Below, one piece after another: positions 22,201 to 33,048 of a stretch of DNA of 64,000 bases. Below the pieces are notes generated by a model, which worked only from the letters and a program-made list of their open reading frames with translations, was not told the origin of the DNA and searched no databases. A program made the translations under genes and the position numbers. The stretch's first letter is position 1; the number at the start of each line of letters is the position of its first letter. Source of the stretch: Owenia fusiformis (Eukaryota > Annelida > Polychaeta > Sabellida > Oweniidae). Where the stretch lies: NCBI GenBank assembly GCA_903813345.2, contig CAIIXF020000011.1, forward strand, positions 5,294,571 to 5,358,570, read 5' to 3'.

Positions 22201-25200
22201 GTGAATTCATGTAGACTTGTAGATTTTCTTGAGAGCAACAAAAGAAAACAATCTACCTGTATACTTTGCTACTCTTGTTCCCATGACTCATACATCTCTT
22301 CATCACTTTTGATCATCAGAACCATACAATATAATATATCTTCTGACATTGCTTAGCGTAGATACACTTTTTCCTGGTGTTAAATCTTAGATAGATGATG
22401 CGGGGATGTACCATGGAAGGAGGTCAAGGGGTAGGTACAATGGTACTGGTACAATGCTGTCCAAATCAAAACCTCAACAATACAACCAACAATCAACAGG
22501 CACGCAAAGTTCCTAGGATCCACTTGGTATAAAACGATTCAGTCCCAAACATGTTGTTTATAATGATCATTGATGAAGATAACAGTCACGTCCATCTGAC
22601 AGCTTCACAGGCAACAGTACTGTAAAATTACATACTGTTGTATATATCCAACAGTATCATATGGTACCATTTGGGCTATGGTACTGTATGGTACAGTAAT
22701 ATATGGTACCATAAACTAAAATAGTATTGTACGGTACCATGGACACTGTACAGCACCATAATACGAATGGTTCTGTACGGTACAATTAATGTACCATGAG
22801 TGCAGATTGGTGGTGTTTATCAAGCCATTTGATATCACAGAATCAAGACTCCTATGCATATCATCAGAACTTCCACCACTTACTCAAGTCAAAAAATCCA
22901 CTCAGTGTTAAGAGCTGTTGCTTATCAAGAATTTGTTAAATGCCTGTATTAGGATCAATGCTAAATCATTTGTTGCACACAAATTAAGATGAAGAAATTC
23001 CATTCAGTTTATAATAAAAACTCATGGACAGCCATAAAATCATGGAAAGCCCATTAGGACAGATTCTATGATGCTTAGCAAAAAGCAAATTGCAGTTATC
23101 TAGGGAGAAGGGCGTGTCACAACTTACAAAACAGTGAAAGTGTGGCCAAATGTCCTTTTACCAAGTTGCCAAATTCCCAAACACATTTCGTCAACTGGCT
23201 GATGTTCCATTCTCTGGTGTTTCAAAGTACAGTGATATATCAATCACATTTTGATATGTAACTAAGTATTGGACAGTCTCTCCAAACTTTCCATTCTTCA
23301 TGTCATTCTTGAATGTTAAGTACTTTGTGATAACTCATTGTTTTCAATATTAACTAAGGCTTTAGTTGAAGTAGCAGTAGTATAAGTGATTGAATGATTT
23401 GAAATGCAATACAGTATATATTCTGCTCGTAAAATTCTGTGTTGGAACGAGATGAAGTCGAGTGCCAATACATAATATCGAGAGCAGATAAGTAAGCTGA
23501 ATACCTTCCAGATTCATGGGATTTTAAAATCAACAAGGATTCCAATTCCTCATTCATGACTTTATGAATTCTGAAGGCCTTGTTGAAATGTTTTCCACTA
23601 CTATCAATTGAACTGCATATATCAAAGATTCTTTAAGTATGTCCTCGAACCCTTAATCTCATATATTTTCTCGCATTACAAAAGGGTATAGAATGTCCCC
23701 AATCTATTGAAAGCATTGCAGTGAAACATTAAAGGATCAGGCAGAATTATAAATCTTCTTTTCTGCCTCTAAATCAAAGTTTGTTAATGTCACCTATTAT
23801 TATTTGTGAATGACACCCTATCATTATTTCAGTTTTAATGTATGTAGGAGACAGTTCCTTCTGTTACCTTAAAACAATGGAATTTTGCTGCATAATTTAC
23901 TAGGATATGATTCTTAATGCACTAGCCCCCCCCCCCACCCAATCTACACAAATTCACAACAATCAAATCCTGTTTCTATAGAACCATCAAGAATTATTTC
24001 AAATTACAGATGAAATATACATTTATTCTGTCTGAAAAATTGGTGGTTATTTGCTGGATTGTTAAGTTATTAATCATTTTCAATGTATCCCCTACTTTTG
24101 TCATGCGGGAGGGGTGGTTGAGGAGGGAGAGGGGTTATAAATATTGAGGGGAGATAAAAAAAATCATAGAAAGTGTTAACTGATCCCAGAATCATACCTT
24201 CTGTTGAAATTGTGATAATACTGGCTATACAATTAAAGTTATCTACTGTTAAGTAGGCATGATCATTCAGTTAAATGGCACGCCCACTTTGGATTATTTA
24301 GAGCGGGTGGGTCATAGAAAAAATTTCTAAAAATATTTCTGATTGAGATTCAATCATCATTCCAATTTTAATGCATGCTAGACATATATATACAATTTTC
24401 TAAACCTTAAAACAATGCTATTTTTGCAGCATAAATTACTAACATAGGATTTTTTCGTTAACTAGCCCCCCCAAAATAGACATAAATTAGCAAATTTTGA
24501 CAATCAAATTCTGTTTTCATAGCAACCATCATACCTATGGTCACAAATTTTTTACCACTTATCAATGACATATATGTGCATATATTCTGAAAAAATTGTG
24601 GTTATTCATAATGTTTTTGTTAAGTTATTAATTATTTTCTATGTACCCCCTACTTCTGTCATGCGGGGGGTATAAATATTGATTTTTTCCTAAACGCTGT
24701 AAAATTTTGCTTAATTATTGCCAAATTGTGGTGAGAGTTACAAATTAGGATGTAACTAACATGGTCTCCAAAATTCTACCTCCATACCGCTTTTTAAGGG
24801 CTAGCCCATAACCTATAGGTCTAAAATGAATAAAACGTTAAAATAAATCCCTGATATCCGCAAGTGTAATAACATGCGTTAACTACTGTACTTGTGTTTA
24901 TAATATTTTCAAGCGCTCACCTAGTATTTTCTGTATGTCATCTCTTAACTCTGCGTTATCACACTTCACGTCGGGCTTATGTAACAAAGCAGAAATGTCA
25001 TTTTTCAAAGTTGAAATATCCTCTTTCAGTGACAACACATCATTGGTTAGTGAAGAAATGTCATTTTCCATGGAGGAAACATCATCTTTCAGTAACGAGA
25101 CATTATTAGTTAGTGTAGAAATGTCATCTTTCAAGGTTACAACATCATTTGTCAGGTTAGATGAATCCTCTTTAATATTATCTCTCATTTTCCACAAATC

Positions 25201-26815
25201 TTGCTTCTGGCAAACGTTCTTATCAACGGTTCCGGATCCGGTCTGAGCATTGTATTCTGGAAGATAATATTTTTGATCAATAATACTACATCCAAGTAGG
25301 TGACAAAATTGTGTGTGGGGTACTAATATACAGGGCGTCAAATGTATTAACTTTTTTTATTTTGAAAGTTATCATACTTTCCCATATTATATCATCTTAA
25401 AGCTTATGTAAAATGATGATCACCCTTAGAAAATCAAAAATGAACTCTTCTTAATGAAATTGCTACAATGTTTCTTGTAAGGTTGTTCACACCATGCAGA
25501 CAAATCGCCTAAAATTACATTCGTATGATGTGAGACTCGACATTCACCAGGAAAGTAGAAATATTTTGTCACCCATGATGCAAATCAATGGATGTTTGCC
25601 AAATATTATATATACCACCGTCACTGCTACCCACCTAGTTACACAGACGTATCGTCAGTGTATCATGACGGAACTACTTCCGGGACTAGGTTTCGGTAAG
25701 ATTTTTTATTTCCCGATTTACATCTACTTATAAGTCACGTTGTGGATCATAATTTGGCTCGAAGTTAAGGAAGATAGTCTAGTTTGAGAATGTGTCGATG
25801 GTTTAAGGTTTTATATATTAACGAAGACACAATTCACGTATTTAGTCCCTCGCTTTTGTTACACTGACGAACGACCAATATTAGTGTAATATTGGCAATA
25901 TTAATGCCGATCGTCAGTGTAACAAAAGCGAGGGACTAAATATGTGAAATGCGTCTTCATTAACATACCAAACCTAAAACCATCGACACATTCTCAAACT
26001 AGACTATCTCCCATAACTTCGAGCCAAATTATAATCCACATCGTGATTTATAAGTAGATGTAAATCGAGAAATAAAAATATCTTACCGAATTCAAATCCC
26101 GGAAGTAGTTCCGCCATGATACACTGACGATACGTCTGTGTAACTAGGTGGATAGCAGTGACCGTATTACTTCCTGGTTATTTTTGTCGAGTTATCTTCA
26201 AAATGATGAGCTTGCTGTTTTTCTAAATTCTCCAATTCTGTGATTTAATTTTTTTGATTCCTAGTGCCCAATGAGAGCATGCAATAGATAGATGAAAACC
26301 ATGTTGAAGTAGGAGAAAACATATGGGGAATAACATTATAAATAAATGAATATAAAAATAAATAAGTAAATTAATAATAATGGTAATAATTATACCTGGA
26401 AAATAATGAAATTGCGAAAACAACAGACTCTACAACTAAAGAAACGATGGATTTTTTGAAATTGAAATTCAATATTAAAATAGAATGTATTACCTTGAAA
26501 AACACCTCCTCTGGCCAGTCCAATGACAAGACACTGAGCAATCAGGATAACGATTACTGCACCGGCTATAATGATCTTCCACTTGTTTTTCGCGAGAAAG
26601 GATTTCTCCTCTGGCTTTTTAGGTAGGTTCTCATAAGTAGGATTTTTCATTTCTTCTTCGTTCCTCTCACCCAAAGTAGCATATTCCGCCATATTGACAT
26701 CAACAGATTCAGTCTTGTTAGCCTTTCGCTGAGGTTGGCGTTCTTTCAAATTTATGTAAGTGATGTCATCCGTATTAGGGATTGGTGGAAGAGACGTGTT
26801 TGGTGTTTTAGACAT
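19274..26815 (-). CDS. Type II membrane protein with ITIM-like tail, coiled coil and fibrinogen-related domain
   Basis: Exons 26815-26494, 25256-24921 and 19920-19274 join in phase 1 at both junctions to give 434 aa. Residues 1-77 are a hydrophilic N-terminal tail with three tyrosine motifs: I18-T-Y20-I-N-L23 (matches the ITIM pattern), A43-E-Y45-A-T-L48 and P59-T-Y61-E-N-L64. Residues 79-101 form a single membrane span with lysines on the N-terminal side, so the tail is cytoplasmic. Residues 142-199 are eight near-perfect heptads (L at one core position, V/I at the other), a coiled coil likely to trimerise or dimerise. Residues from about 220 to 434 are a fibrinogen C-terminal domain: GSVDFYRNWEDYK, GFGNIDGEYFLGF, SGTAGDS, FSTKDKDHDKW (calcium site), GAWWYK and FKEMKMMIRR. 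The two cysteines that usually flank GAWWYK are replaced (Ser and Tyr). Such domains bind acetylated sugars or proteins; an innate-immune or adhesion receptor is the likely role. AATAAA lies 15 nt after the stop (19259-19254). Confidence 0.88.
21935..22200. repeat. Hairpin nested in the 4.2-kb inverted repeat
   Basis: AAAGGACCGC, ATGAATCGGGGGA and AATACACTTTAAAACATTTT recur in inverted order on the right (AAAATGTTTGAAAGTGTATT, CCCCGATTCAT, GCGGTCCTTTT). The whole is about 266 bp, arms about 100 bp, no ORF. It probably inserted into the larger element. Confidence 0.75.
22625..22795. repeat. Degenerate GGTACC/GTACCAT-rich palindromic tract
   Basis: About ten overlapping variants of TATGGTACCATA and GTACGGTAC in 170 bp, each nearly self-complementary. 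It could form many small hairpins. It is a simple repeat inside the centre of the large inverted repeat; no gene. Confidence 0.55.
25616..26164. repeat. 550-bp palindrome holding a first-exon-like sequence in each arm
   Basis: Arms of about 250 bp pair across a centre near 25890. Outer ends share CACCTAGTTACACAGACGTA. Each arm, read inward, has ATG, 10 codons, a phase-1 exon end and GTAAGA: 25665-25695 on + (MTELLPGLGF) and 26117-26087 on - (MAELLPGFEF). Arms differ at scattered positions. It lies in intron 1 of the fibrinogen-domain gene. It may be a foldback transposon or an inverted duplication. Confidence 0.8.
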
Positions 26816-26907
26816 TGTTCGCTGATACGAGCTATTAAGAAATATTTCATAATCAGTTTAAATATGGAGGCTAAACGGGAATTGTAAAATATATTAAAAA
26901 ACACAGT

Positions 26908-27129
26908 ATGCAAAAACCTCGAGTGAGTATGAGTGTAACGGAATGGCATGATGAAAACACGCCTCCGATAACAATATCTGACGCGCAAAGAAATAAGTAT
27001 TCAACACGCCATCCTATATATTTTAGAAACTTGTGTCACGATCCAGAAACGATAAGAAAGATCATGGATCATTTCATTCAAACTGAGGTTATTCCAACAC
27101 CCGTCGAGGAGCAAAAAGGAAACTCTTGA
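26908..27129 (+). CDS. Small divergent ORF, unknown
   Basis: A 73-residue ORF starting 92 bp from the start codon of the fibrinogen-domain gene on the opposite strand. The peptide is hydrophilic and balanced in composition (TEWHDENTPP, PETIRKIMDHFIQTEVIP), unlike the low-complexity ORFs around it. No signal peptide, membrane segment or family motif is visible. A GTGAGT lies a few codons after the start, so it may be part of a spliced 5' exon instead. Weak support: a single frame with no known relative. Confidence 0.25.
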   Translation: MQKPRVSMSVTEWHDENTPPITISDAQRNKYSTRHPIYFRNLCHDPETIRKIMDHFIQTEVIPTPVEEQKGNS

Positions 27130-28898
27130 CATCAAGGAAAAATCGTTTATCAAAAACTGAAAATTATTATTTGTTCATATTTGAATAAGATTTTTGGGTT
27201 ACACTCATGATATTTTGCAGTTAATGTAACTTTGGATGGTTTTTACAACAGTTGAACGCAAATGATATTGAACAAACAAAATCAATTCTCGGAGAACAGG
27301 AACTGAGAAATAGATTTGTACCATACTTAAAACAAATACATTTCGGATGAGAATTAAATTAATGCAAAGTAGTGAATAAATTAATAAATGTAATTGTAAT
27401 CTCAATAAGAATTAAAGAAATATCTCACCGGTTTTAATCCAAATGTTTTGTAGTGTGTCCCTTGGGAATTGCGCAGTGTTCAGTACCTTTTGTAATCAAA
27501 TAACCTTTTCAGCAAGCCACAATAGACCAACTTATATGCACTGGGTGAACAAAGAAATGGAACTCACCTAAATAGTTAGATTTTTCGGAAATCGACTTTC
27601 CTTTAAAATCATATGAACAGACTGGAACCTGAAATTCAGTATAGAGCTGATCCCCAGACGTTTCGATTACTAGCCAAAGTTTAAGAAAGTGCATTGCTTT
27701 TACTTATTCATGAGATTATGTTCTGTTGTGTCACACTGATCGATATTATTACTTTTAAGTTGTTCACCCCAGTCTCTTCTAATTGATATCTAAGTAGTGG
27801 GGCGTGTAATTCTGAAAATTCAAAGTTTAAAACATATATTGATAGACGTATGGCACCTTTAAATGTAATTATGTAACTGAAAATTACTTGTTACCGAAGT
27901 AAATTTAATCGAAGCCTTTTGTATAGTCATGTTAGCGTAGTAGTGAAAAATAGAGAAGTTTATGCCTTTTTATATTAAATTCTGTGGAAAATGGTTGTAT
28001 CTCATCTCTCATTGCTATTTTCATAATGATATTATGAAAGGGGATACGGGTAAATGTTGTGAAATCATGAAATCATCAATCATGAAATGTAATCATATAA
28101 AATCATATAGCTTGTCGCTCATTCATTGGTTTCTAGTACAAATCTAAGATGCGAATGCATCTAGCTAATATTGATTTTAGAAAGTTTCGGGTTTTAATTT
28201 TTAATTAAGAAATGAAAAAATCAATATATCCTAATTAAATTTTAAAGCTTGTCAATTTACTGGATCACCCTGTATGCGTTGATTAGAGAATAGAAGTATA
28301 TCATGTAAATTTGAAAGGTTGAATTGGATGTTTTCAATCGGAGTATTGGGTGAAGGACGTGTATAGATGCTTGCTCTGCCAATCAAATTGCGAATTTTAA
28401 CTTCCTTGTTGAAAAGAAATTCTTAAGGCTGTACATGAACAGTTTGATTTGGTCGCTTTTGCTTATTCATTTTAAACTGCATTCAGTGATCACACAAATG
28501 GTTTGTTTGCTTTGATTGAATAAAAAATCTATCTTAAAGCATCAACATTTTCAATAGAGTCAGATCAATTTGACATAAAAATGAAATAAAATAACTTTAG
28601 CAAAATAAAAGTTGTACTGTATGAGAAATCTATCTGATCACATTTCATTTTAATATTAGAGACAGGAGAAGCAAGTAAGATGAAAGACCAAATATCCCTG
28701 AAAATGGTCCGGTTAACCGAATTTTAGCAGCTGCTATATTTAGATTGTTAGATTGTGACTTTTATTGGACAATTAAAAAAAATGTTTCAGTTGATATGTA
28801 GTATATAAGGTCGTCCAAAACGTCTTTCAATGCGTTGGCTTCTTTCATCAAAATCTTTTAATTCAACTTTATATCTCATATTTCTCACTACCCATACG

Positions 28899-28962
28899 TT
28901 GCCTAGGTTATTACCGTTGCTTAGGTTATTACCGTTGCCTAGGTTATTACCGCTGCTTACCT
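28899..28962. repeat. 18-19-bp tandem repeat
   Basis: Between three and four copies of GTTGCCTAGGTTATTACC. Confidence 0.8.
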
Positions 28963-29654
28963 TAATCCCCTAGCTTGAAAAAATCGGTGAAACCCAGAAA
29001 AAATCAACGTATATCTACTTTTTAGAAAGATTGTTTCCCCGAAAATGACTCGGGATTTCATGAAAATATTGAATTTTCATGAATACATGAATCTTTGGGA
29101 CATTTTACAGGGTATTTGATAGTCGGCCAATATCGCATTTTCTCTCGGAATAAAGTTCATATTACATCCCTCACATTTAATAACCTCTATGACTTTAGTT
29201 GAACAGTATCTTATTTGAATATTTGATTCTGGACTTGACATAATTTTTTCATTGAAATTTCATGAGAGTAAATACAAGTATACATACATTAATCACCACT
29301 CAAGAGTTATTCTCATTGTGGCTATTCATATTCAAAAGTTATTTATATTTAAGTCACATAAAGGTAAACTTCAATCTCATGAATGACCAACATAAAGCAA
29401 CTTTGTCAATTTATATTTTATTTGTTCTGTTTGTACATATATATAACATGTGATACATTTCATTCATCAATATATTCTTTACTGTACACAATAATACATA
29501 GAAAATACAGAAGCAAGCTCTATCAATATTTTACAAATGGTCACTCTCTTCTTGTATTTCCGAAAATCAATACTTTATTAATTATTTCTCTGACATACCA
29601 GTATTTGTTAAACAAATGTCTGGTGAGTGAACAAATCTTTAAATGTTAACAAAT

Positions 29655-29835
29655 CTATGATAGTAAATAAATCTTTGTAAGCAAACAAACTGTAGTCTGT
29701 GAACAAATTGCTGATAGTAAACAAATCTGTCATAGTAAACAAATCCTTCATAGTAAACAAATAAATCCTTCATAGTAAGCAAATCCTTCATAGTAAACAA
29801 ATCCTTCATAGTAAACAAATCAATATAAAGTAAAC
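29655..29835. repeat. Imperfect tandem repeat around TAGTAAACAAATC
   Basis: About nine copies of CTTCATAGTAAACAAATC and variants, period about 17-21 bp. No coding meaning; the opposite-strand ORF across it is a repeat artefact. Confidence 0.75.
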
Positions 29836-30492
29836 AATTACTGGTTGAGTGATCAAATGTATATTTGCCATTCATTCTGGCAAGATTTCATTTCCATTTG
29901 TTCATAAAATAACAAAATGTCTGACTTATGTCAACAATCGCAATTGTTTCCAAAGTCTGCAACAATCAATAATAACATTAGTAATTCCTAGATTTGGCAA
30001 TATCAAGTTTTCGTTCACAATTACATAAAAAGTCACTCCCTAAAAAAGTTGTCGACAAACCTAACAATTTAGTAACGTAGCATTGTTTCTAAAATATTAG
30101 TTTATCAACGACATTTTTATGTTTTGAGGCATGGTACAGCTTATTTTTGATAATCAAAACTTATTTTTGATAATCAATGCTTATTTTTGATTATCAAAAA
30201 TAACATGCCAACAGTAACATTTTTGATAGGTGTATCTTTCAAATTGCATGAGAATTAAGGCATACATCCTGCAATTTAGTGAGTAAGATTGGCATTTAAA
30301 TTACAGCAAAGTTACGGCAATAGCACTGAACAATGAACATGTTCAAGAATACATTACAATACATGATACATCAATATGTTGCAATTTAATGTATCATTTA
30401 CATTTCACAAACAAGAATTTTAACTAAGGAAAATAATTCTATGAAGTGAAGTGAAACCTGTTATATGAATACTTCTATAAGAGTAGCTCCTC

Positions 30493-30982
30493 TTTAAAGG
30501 CCCACTTTGCGTATTTTCAATTTTTGGTCAAAGTAAAGACTTACATTTGAATTTCATGGTATGTCCAATGTATTAATAAGAACCCTATCTTTCATTTGAC
30601 ACCATCAACAGCTCAAACGGACCACATCTAAGCTTACAATAAATTATCAAAAAATATTTTCGATCTGTCAAGCTTTATAATTATCTATCAATTCTTGATC
30701 AATGTCATTGAAAGATGGCACAGTTGTTTATCTTACATGATACATTTATTTTTATAGAAGTGTCGCCATCTTTAAAATTTAAAGTAATTTAAAACATGCA
30801 CTTTGTTTAGCATGAGCATGCACTACTAGTGATCTCTGAACTTTAAATGTTTTTTTCTATGCGAGTTATTTTTTCTTGGTTCAATATTAAGCAAATCAAA
30901 CTTTGTGTCATATTTGAGCGAGTGTGTGAGTAACATGTTTCAATGAATTTTTTCTTCTAAATTAAGTATAGTGGGCCTTTAA
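30493..30982. mobile_element. MITE with TTTAAAGGCCCACT ends
   Basis: Left TTTAAAGGCCCACTTTGCGT and right ATAGTGGGCCTTTAA are inverted ends of a 490-bp non-coding element. Confidence 0.65.
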
Positions 30983-32164
30983 GTGGAACAGTAGTAAAGT
31001 TGAATAGTGAACAGTAAAGGAATTAAGCATTGAATAAATAAGCTTTCAAAGCTTTTAAGGCTGGCCAAGAAAATTATCCAATGTGTCGAAAGTTTGACCT
31101 GCCTAAATCTGACTGAGTAGCAGGGTTCAGTTCACAAAGTAAGCCTCTGAATTAATAAAAATGGCAGGAGCTTCTTTAAGGGCAGGCAGCTGACTTTATT
31201 TGCTTGTTTTTCACAAAATTACCAAATATTTTGAGAAATTTGGTTATTTTCCATTTTTTATGTGAAGAATTTCAATTTTGCCTGTTGTTTTTATTACCTG
31301 TGCCTGATGCTGAAAATTCCAGGTTGAAACCCCTTCAAACAAAATAAATCATCTATCGTGTAATTGACTCATGCTTATGAATATGGAGGAGTCATCTCAA
31401 GATGGAGTTAACTGAAGAACTAGAGGATTCCACTTGAAGAAATATCAGAGGGGCCACCTCAAAATAAAATTTGGGACTGTGTGTTAAGCTGTCATATACT
31501 TCTACATCAGAACTACAAGCTAGGGGAAACCAAACATTCATAAACTAAATGTTACCAATACAGAGTATCAGCAAACTTAAATAGTAAATACTGCACATTC
31601 AATCACATTTACTCCGGATGAGTAAGAAATTAATCTATCCGTGAAAAACTAAACTTCAAAATCCGGCCTCCAATATACAGCCTACAGGTATGAGAAATTG
31701 TACAACTTGTTTACCCCAAGAACACCCATATTTCCGAGAAGCACTTTTAAATCCGAAGAACACTCATATTTGGTGTTCTCTATACAACTTTTCAGGTACC
31801 TGATTCACATGGATTGGTTTCTCTGTATTCAAATGGACACTCAGACACTAAGGTACAATTTGGACATAAATTAGAGAGTATTATATTTGTTCTTCTTTCA
31901 AAAAATGAAATGCCGAATTTAAATTTGTGTGGTCTGAGTTGGCTTATCTATTAATAAACTCATTAAAAAAGATGGTTTTTACATTTGATCAATAACAAGA
32001 CTTTCAACGGGCCCATATTCCATCTTGGAGCACCAATATTCTCCCCAAGAACATTTATAATCCCTCCCCCTTAGAACACTAACATTTTCCCCGAGACTTA
32101 AATGGCACTCATGTACTTCTCAAGGAACACTCATACTTTCAAAAAAATATCTACACTTCCCAAG

Positions 32165-32330
32165 AACACCTATGAGTCAAAAGGAACATTTGTGTGTCAT
32201 AAGGAACACTCATGTGTCATAAGGAACACTCATGTGTCATAAGAAACACTCATGTGTCATAAGGAACACTCATGTGTCATAAGGAACACCTATGTACCAT
32301 AAGGAACACCTATGTGCCATAAGAAAACCT
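32165..32330. repeat. 20-bp tandem repeat
   Basis: About eight copies of AAGGAACACTCATGTGTCAT and close variants; degenerate relatives with AAGAACAC extend upstream to about 31720. Confidence 0.85.
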
Positions 32331-33048
32331 GTACTACACTGGAAGCATCCAGATTTCCCAAAGAACAGCCACATTAGACCAACATATTATACGACATGAG
32401 AATTTTTCAGTAAGTCAGTGTACATGCACCCAAATTCAGTTATGTACAAAAAGTGACCATATCTTAAATGATTTTTAGATGTGTATGACACATACTATAA
32501 ATAAGGGATCATTCAGATATGCAGAGCTTCTTAGCCAGTATTATATATATTCTTCATCCATCCATGTTCTATCTTGAACACTGAGTTGAGAAATCATCCT
32601 TTTGTTATTAAACTTATATCATCCCCCAAAAGAAATTTGGGTTGATCTTCACCAATTCTCGGTCAAATAATGATCCATTTGGCGATTAATCCTTTGTTGA
32701 TGGTAATTCCATTGAATTTTCTCCAATAGATTTGTATTTATTTGCACATCTTAAACTTTGAGTCATTTAAGCATCCCTTGGGAATCCGTGAATCAACCCT
32801 AATGTAGTTGTACAGAATCGACTTTCTGCCAAAGTATCATGTAATTTACTTCCATACCTCAAATCCTAAATGGACCAATCACTCGAAATAAATTTCGTCT
32901 AGTAATATCTATTTATGGAGATAAATCAAATCTCCGGGACCAGCATGCATTGCACTCGATGCTGATCAGTTTTGTCTCCAATCAGTCGCTCAGTTATATA
33001 AATTAAGCAACTTTTATAACAATTGGGATATATTTATTTTTTTCAGGT

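Larger units (their letters stand above)
20633..24816. repeat. 4.2-kb long inverted repeat (foldback element) inside intron 2 of the fibrinogen-domain gene
   Basis: The outer ends ATGGGCTAGCCCTT and its reverse complement (near 20639 and 24810) start arms of about 1 kb. The outer part of each arm (to about 21170, and from about 24300) pairs with the other. A second, related unit in each arm (about 21330-21720 and 23815-24260) also pairs. Both units carry the AAAAGTAGGGG(G)TAC motif and GGTATGATGGTTGCTATGGA-type sequence. The centre (about 21.9-23.8 kb) has no ORF of note. It looks like a large non-autonomous DNA element or an inverted duplication of one. Confidence 0.8.
27130..33048. other. 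Intergenic stretch between the fibrinogen-domain gene and rab21
   Basis: AT-rich DNA with tandem repeats (28899-28962, 29655-29835, about 30135-30200, 32165-32330) and one MITE (30493-30982). On the - strand, 27694-27568 reads like a short first exon (MHFLKLWLVIETSG to NYLG, then GTGAGT), but I find no partner exon. The 3' UTR of rab21 must lie at its right end; AATAAA at 32742-32737 on the - strand is a candidate signal. Confidence 0.5.

Noticed and set aside
27568-27694. Exon-like stretch on the - strand (MHFLKLWLVIETSG to NYLG, donor GTGAGT)
   Set aside because: Phase would fit the coiled-coil exon of the fibrinogen gene, but there is no other support and the gene already has a convincing first exon.
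29639-29875. ORF on - with LFTMKDLFTMKD repeats
   Set aside because: Translation of the TAGTAAACAAATC tandem repeat.
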